Shown here in pieces: positions 61,883 through 64,000 of a stretch of 64,000 nucleotides of DNA. Location: NCBI GenBank assembly GCA_021234535.1, contig CM037849.1, positions 13,869,526 through 13,933,525 on the forward strand. The letters are read 5' to 3'. This stretch comes from Stichopus chloronotus (Eukaryota > Echinodermata > Holothuroidea > Aspidochirotida > Stichopodidae). Numbering within the stretch: the stretch's first letter is position 1; every line of letters begins with the position of its first letter. A program made the position numbers and the translations under genes. Below the pieces are notes generated by a model. The model was not told the origin of the DNA, made no database searches, and saw nothing but the letters and a program-made list of their open reading frames with translations.

Positions 61883-62011
61883 AAGGCTATGATTGAACTC
61901 AATGAAGCAATGTCAATCATTTAACGTCACAGATTAAAGGTCGATGAAAAAGACGAAAATGATGAAGTCGAGAGTGACGACTGCTACAGAGAGCAATAAT
62001 AGGGGGAAGAT
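61883..62011 (+). pseudogene. Decayed C-terminal extension of the zinc-finger gene
   Basis: The frame continues past TGA (61880-61882) as KAMIELNEAMSII, TAA, RHRLKVDEKDENDEVESDD, and closes with TAA TAG near 62000. LET*KAMIELNEAMS parallels VETWIRLTKFNNTMS inside the ORF, with the TGA where Trp is expected. So the protein was probably longer, with a second copy of this unit, now cut by two nonsense changes. Confidence 0.5.
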
Positions 62012-62112
62012 GAACACACTTGAGATGCAAGAGAGTGATACGCGAGCTAAAAAAACAAAAACAAAAAACGCAGAGGTCTTGGATCTACAAAGGTTAAACT
62101 GGATAATGACCA

Positions 62113-62118
62113 AATAAA
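62113..62118 (+). other. Polyadenylation signal AATAAA
   Basis: Canonical hexamer about 230 bases after the stop of the zinc-finger gene. Confidence 0.45.
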
Positions 62119-62705
62119 ACACAATAATGGAAAAAATCTATTATAGTTTAGGAAAGGACTGCTCTTTCTCAAATTATCTGAGACTATTTACTTAAGCCGG
62201 GTTTAAATGGTTGCACGCATATTTGTATCTCTCATATTCCCATATATCCGTTTAAATTTTTGCTGAATAGTGAGCTTCTTTGAATGAATTTTAGTAAACT
62301 CACGCTCTTGTGTTTTGTTATTTATTGTTGTCATTTAGCCAATCCAGCTATCCGCTAATCAGTGTAACACCCCCTTTCCCATTATCCATCTTGCAATAGT
62401 ATACAATTAATGGCGTGTCATGCAAATGATTACGGTACGTAAGAAGGGGGTGGGGGGCTAAAGAACGGGAAAAGGATTGACGAAATGTATAAAGGAGGAT
62501 ACCTGTAGAGGAGGAAGAGAGAGAGATGGGGGGGGGGGGGGGGTGAGTGCAAAATGAGTGCTATGTAGCAAACATGAGAGAAAGCTGAAAAATGAGAACC
62601 GAATGTAAGCAAACGAGAAAAATGAGCAATTTGAGAACAAAATGAGAAAAATGAGAAAAAAAATATGAGAGAATGAGAACACAACACAAAATTTGGGGGC
62701 ACCCC

Positions 62706-62761
62706 CGCCTGGAAAATCGAGGCGGGGGGGGGGGGGGTGCCTCGGCACTTCCCCCACTACT
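62706..62761 (-). repeat. Right terminal inverted repeat
   Basis: Its reverse complement starts AGTAGTGGGGGAAGTGCCGA and continues through a longer poly-C into the CGCCTCGATTTTCCAGGCG hairpin. That hairpin has one substitution relative to the left copy, which breaks one stem pair. Confidence 0.9.
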
Positions 62762-62767
62762 CTATAC
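62762..62767. repeat. Target-site duplication, right (CTATAC)
   Basis: Identical to 59904-59909. Confidence 0.8.
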
Positions 62768-64000
62768 TGTCCTTGACTTCTACTTTCATACACGTTACAC
62801 TCAATTGGTAATGCATATGTCCATGATGTACGAGTGCTGTGTGCACATTAGTCAACGTTGGCATCGTACTGCTAGCGTCAGTTTCGAAGGGTTCATCATA
62901 GATAGTTCTTCCGTAGATCGACTTTTGGTTTGTCAGAGATTCTGAAATATTGCGCCCCCATAAAACTGCAAAAAAAACCACCTTTAGCTTTTACGAACCA
63001 CGTGGTCCTCATGCATAGCAAAGGACTGAAATTACTCTTACTTTGTCCAAACAATGATTATTGTTTCATCAACCTAAGTTCATCAAGTAACGAATAACAG
63101 GCTATCTGAGATGGAAACTTTAAGAAATATATAGATATTTAAAAAGAACCTAAAAGAATGTTCCGCCATGCATTTGCTATCTTACGTCATTTCCGCTTTG
63201 AACAACACAGCCTTCTTCTAGAAATATGCCTGCCAACACACTTAGTCACAGAATAAGACTACGGGAGTGTTATAATGGTGGCAGTGTTGCAAAACGTTAG
63301 TAGGCTACATGTGGCAATATACATTATGTTACAGAACTATTCTACTATACTTAAAAGTACATGATTTTCAGTTTTTCTACAAATAAGTTGAAAATATTTC
63401 ACTAAGGGAAGCATGCAACAAGCTCATCTTTGAAGTTCGGCGTCGCTTAGTTGCACTTAGATAATGTTCAACCACCTACCCCAATTTCCACATTTATTTT
63501 CTTAAAAAGAGGAGCTGAAAATGGGTCATTGTCAACCAATAAATAGTGGTGGCTAAAGGTATGTTCGGTTCCCTTCTGCCCAATATTTGTCAACTGTTCC
63601 AAGAATACTCGAAACAGAATTTATTATCATTCTTGTAACACTTCAACCCATCTGATATGTGTTACCATTTTGCGTTCATTGATTTTTCTATCATCAATTG
63701 CGAAATCGAAGGTATGAGATCCCTATTTCAGGGCTGGGGACATGCAGCTTGGACCAACCGAGAAGTATCGTTTCCGGTCACCTGGAGGTTTTGAAAAGCC
63801 AAACATTTTGTTGAAACGCTCTGCGCCAACATATGGTGGCGCTCCGCTTATAGATAGTCCTACCGGCACTCTGTCCTCTCCAATACTTTTTTTCGTCCCG
63901 TATCGTTTAATTTAGGTTTGTGGGTGAAAATCAAGTTTTCTTGCCGCGTATCTTAGCACTCCCTGATTTAAAATACTCGCTTAAGTGTTGGAAGGGGGCG
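62768..64000. other. No gene seen, 1.2 kb
   Basis: AT-rich DNA with no recognisable repeat or coding segment. Confidence 0.6.

Larger units (their letters stand above)
59910..62761 (+). mobile_element. 2852-bp TIR element with 6-bp duplication; Polinton-like, non-autonomous
   Basis: The ends are inverted repeats starting AGTAGTGGGGGAAGTGCC, and both flanks carry CTATAC. Polinton/Maverick elements are reported to make 6-bp duplications and to begin with 5'-AG. They are normally 15-20 kb and encode a protein-primed polymerase, integrase and capsid proteins, none of which is seen here. This copy would therefore be non-autonomous and depend on enzymes in trans. It holds one intronless gene (61421-61882). 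Inside the TIRs, T-rich arms built on TTTTGTTCTCATTT repeats (about 61015-61270 left, about 62540-62690 right) form a second inverted pair. The left arm is displaced inward by about 1 kb. Class assignment is inference; boundaries are direct. Confidence 0.75.

Noticed and set aside
61462..61920. 152-codon minus-strand ORF rich in Ser and Leu
   Set aside because: It is the antisense shadow of the Asp/Ser-rich zinc-finger gene.

Overview
The window is eukaryotic genomic DNA. It holds short exons with GT/AG boundaries, long AT-rich introns, many microsatellites and homopolymers, decayed transposons and almost no long ORFs. The one gene I can identify securely is talin, on the minus strand. Talin, the marine-invertebrate style of the repeats and the many oligo(G)/oligo(C) tracts suggest a marine deuterostome. 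An echinoderm such as a sea cucumber is my guess, but nothing in the sequence proves it.

1-19763: 3' part of a talin gene on the minus strand, so transcription runs from high to low coordinates. Nine exons (18536-18682, 12369-12470, 11496-11612, 10634-10780, 7446-7615, 5680-5863, 4898-5023, 4316-4432, 1042-1227) join in frame with no stop and encode 432 residues. These cover the end of rod domain R11, all of R12 and the first helices of the R13/I-LWEQ actin-binding module. A tenth exon (19692-19763) is probable. The remaining 3' exons lie below position 1. Conservation with vertebrate talin is high at the 3' end and falls toward the 5' exons. Introns contain a truncated LINE carrying a G-rich minisatellite (12877-13780) and one copy of a two-copy dispersed repeat (6840-7398).

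19764-59900: no secure gene. This is probably further talin intron, or intron plus intergenic DNA. Candidate exons with good splice signals and compatible phases lie at 26865-26981, 45771-45811 and 47897-48018; their assignment to talin is tentative. The second copy of the dispersed repeat is at 43935-44488. Several minisatellites and a cluster of nested palindromes are also present.

59904-62767: the most interesting object, a 2852-bp transposable element. It has terminal inverted repeats beginning AGTAGTGGGGGAAGTGCC and a perfect 6-bp target duplication (CTATAC). Inside is an intronless gene for an acidic protein with one C2H2 zinc finger, with a TATA box and a polyadenylation signal. A 5'-AG terminus plus a 6-bp duplication is the pattern reported for Polinton/Maverick elements, so this may be a small non-autonomous relative. 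The protein gene appears to have lost a C-terminal repeat through two stop codons.

62768-64000: no gene seen. Across the whole window the palindrome TAGGCCTA occurs at least 11 times, far above expectation.
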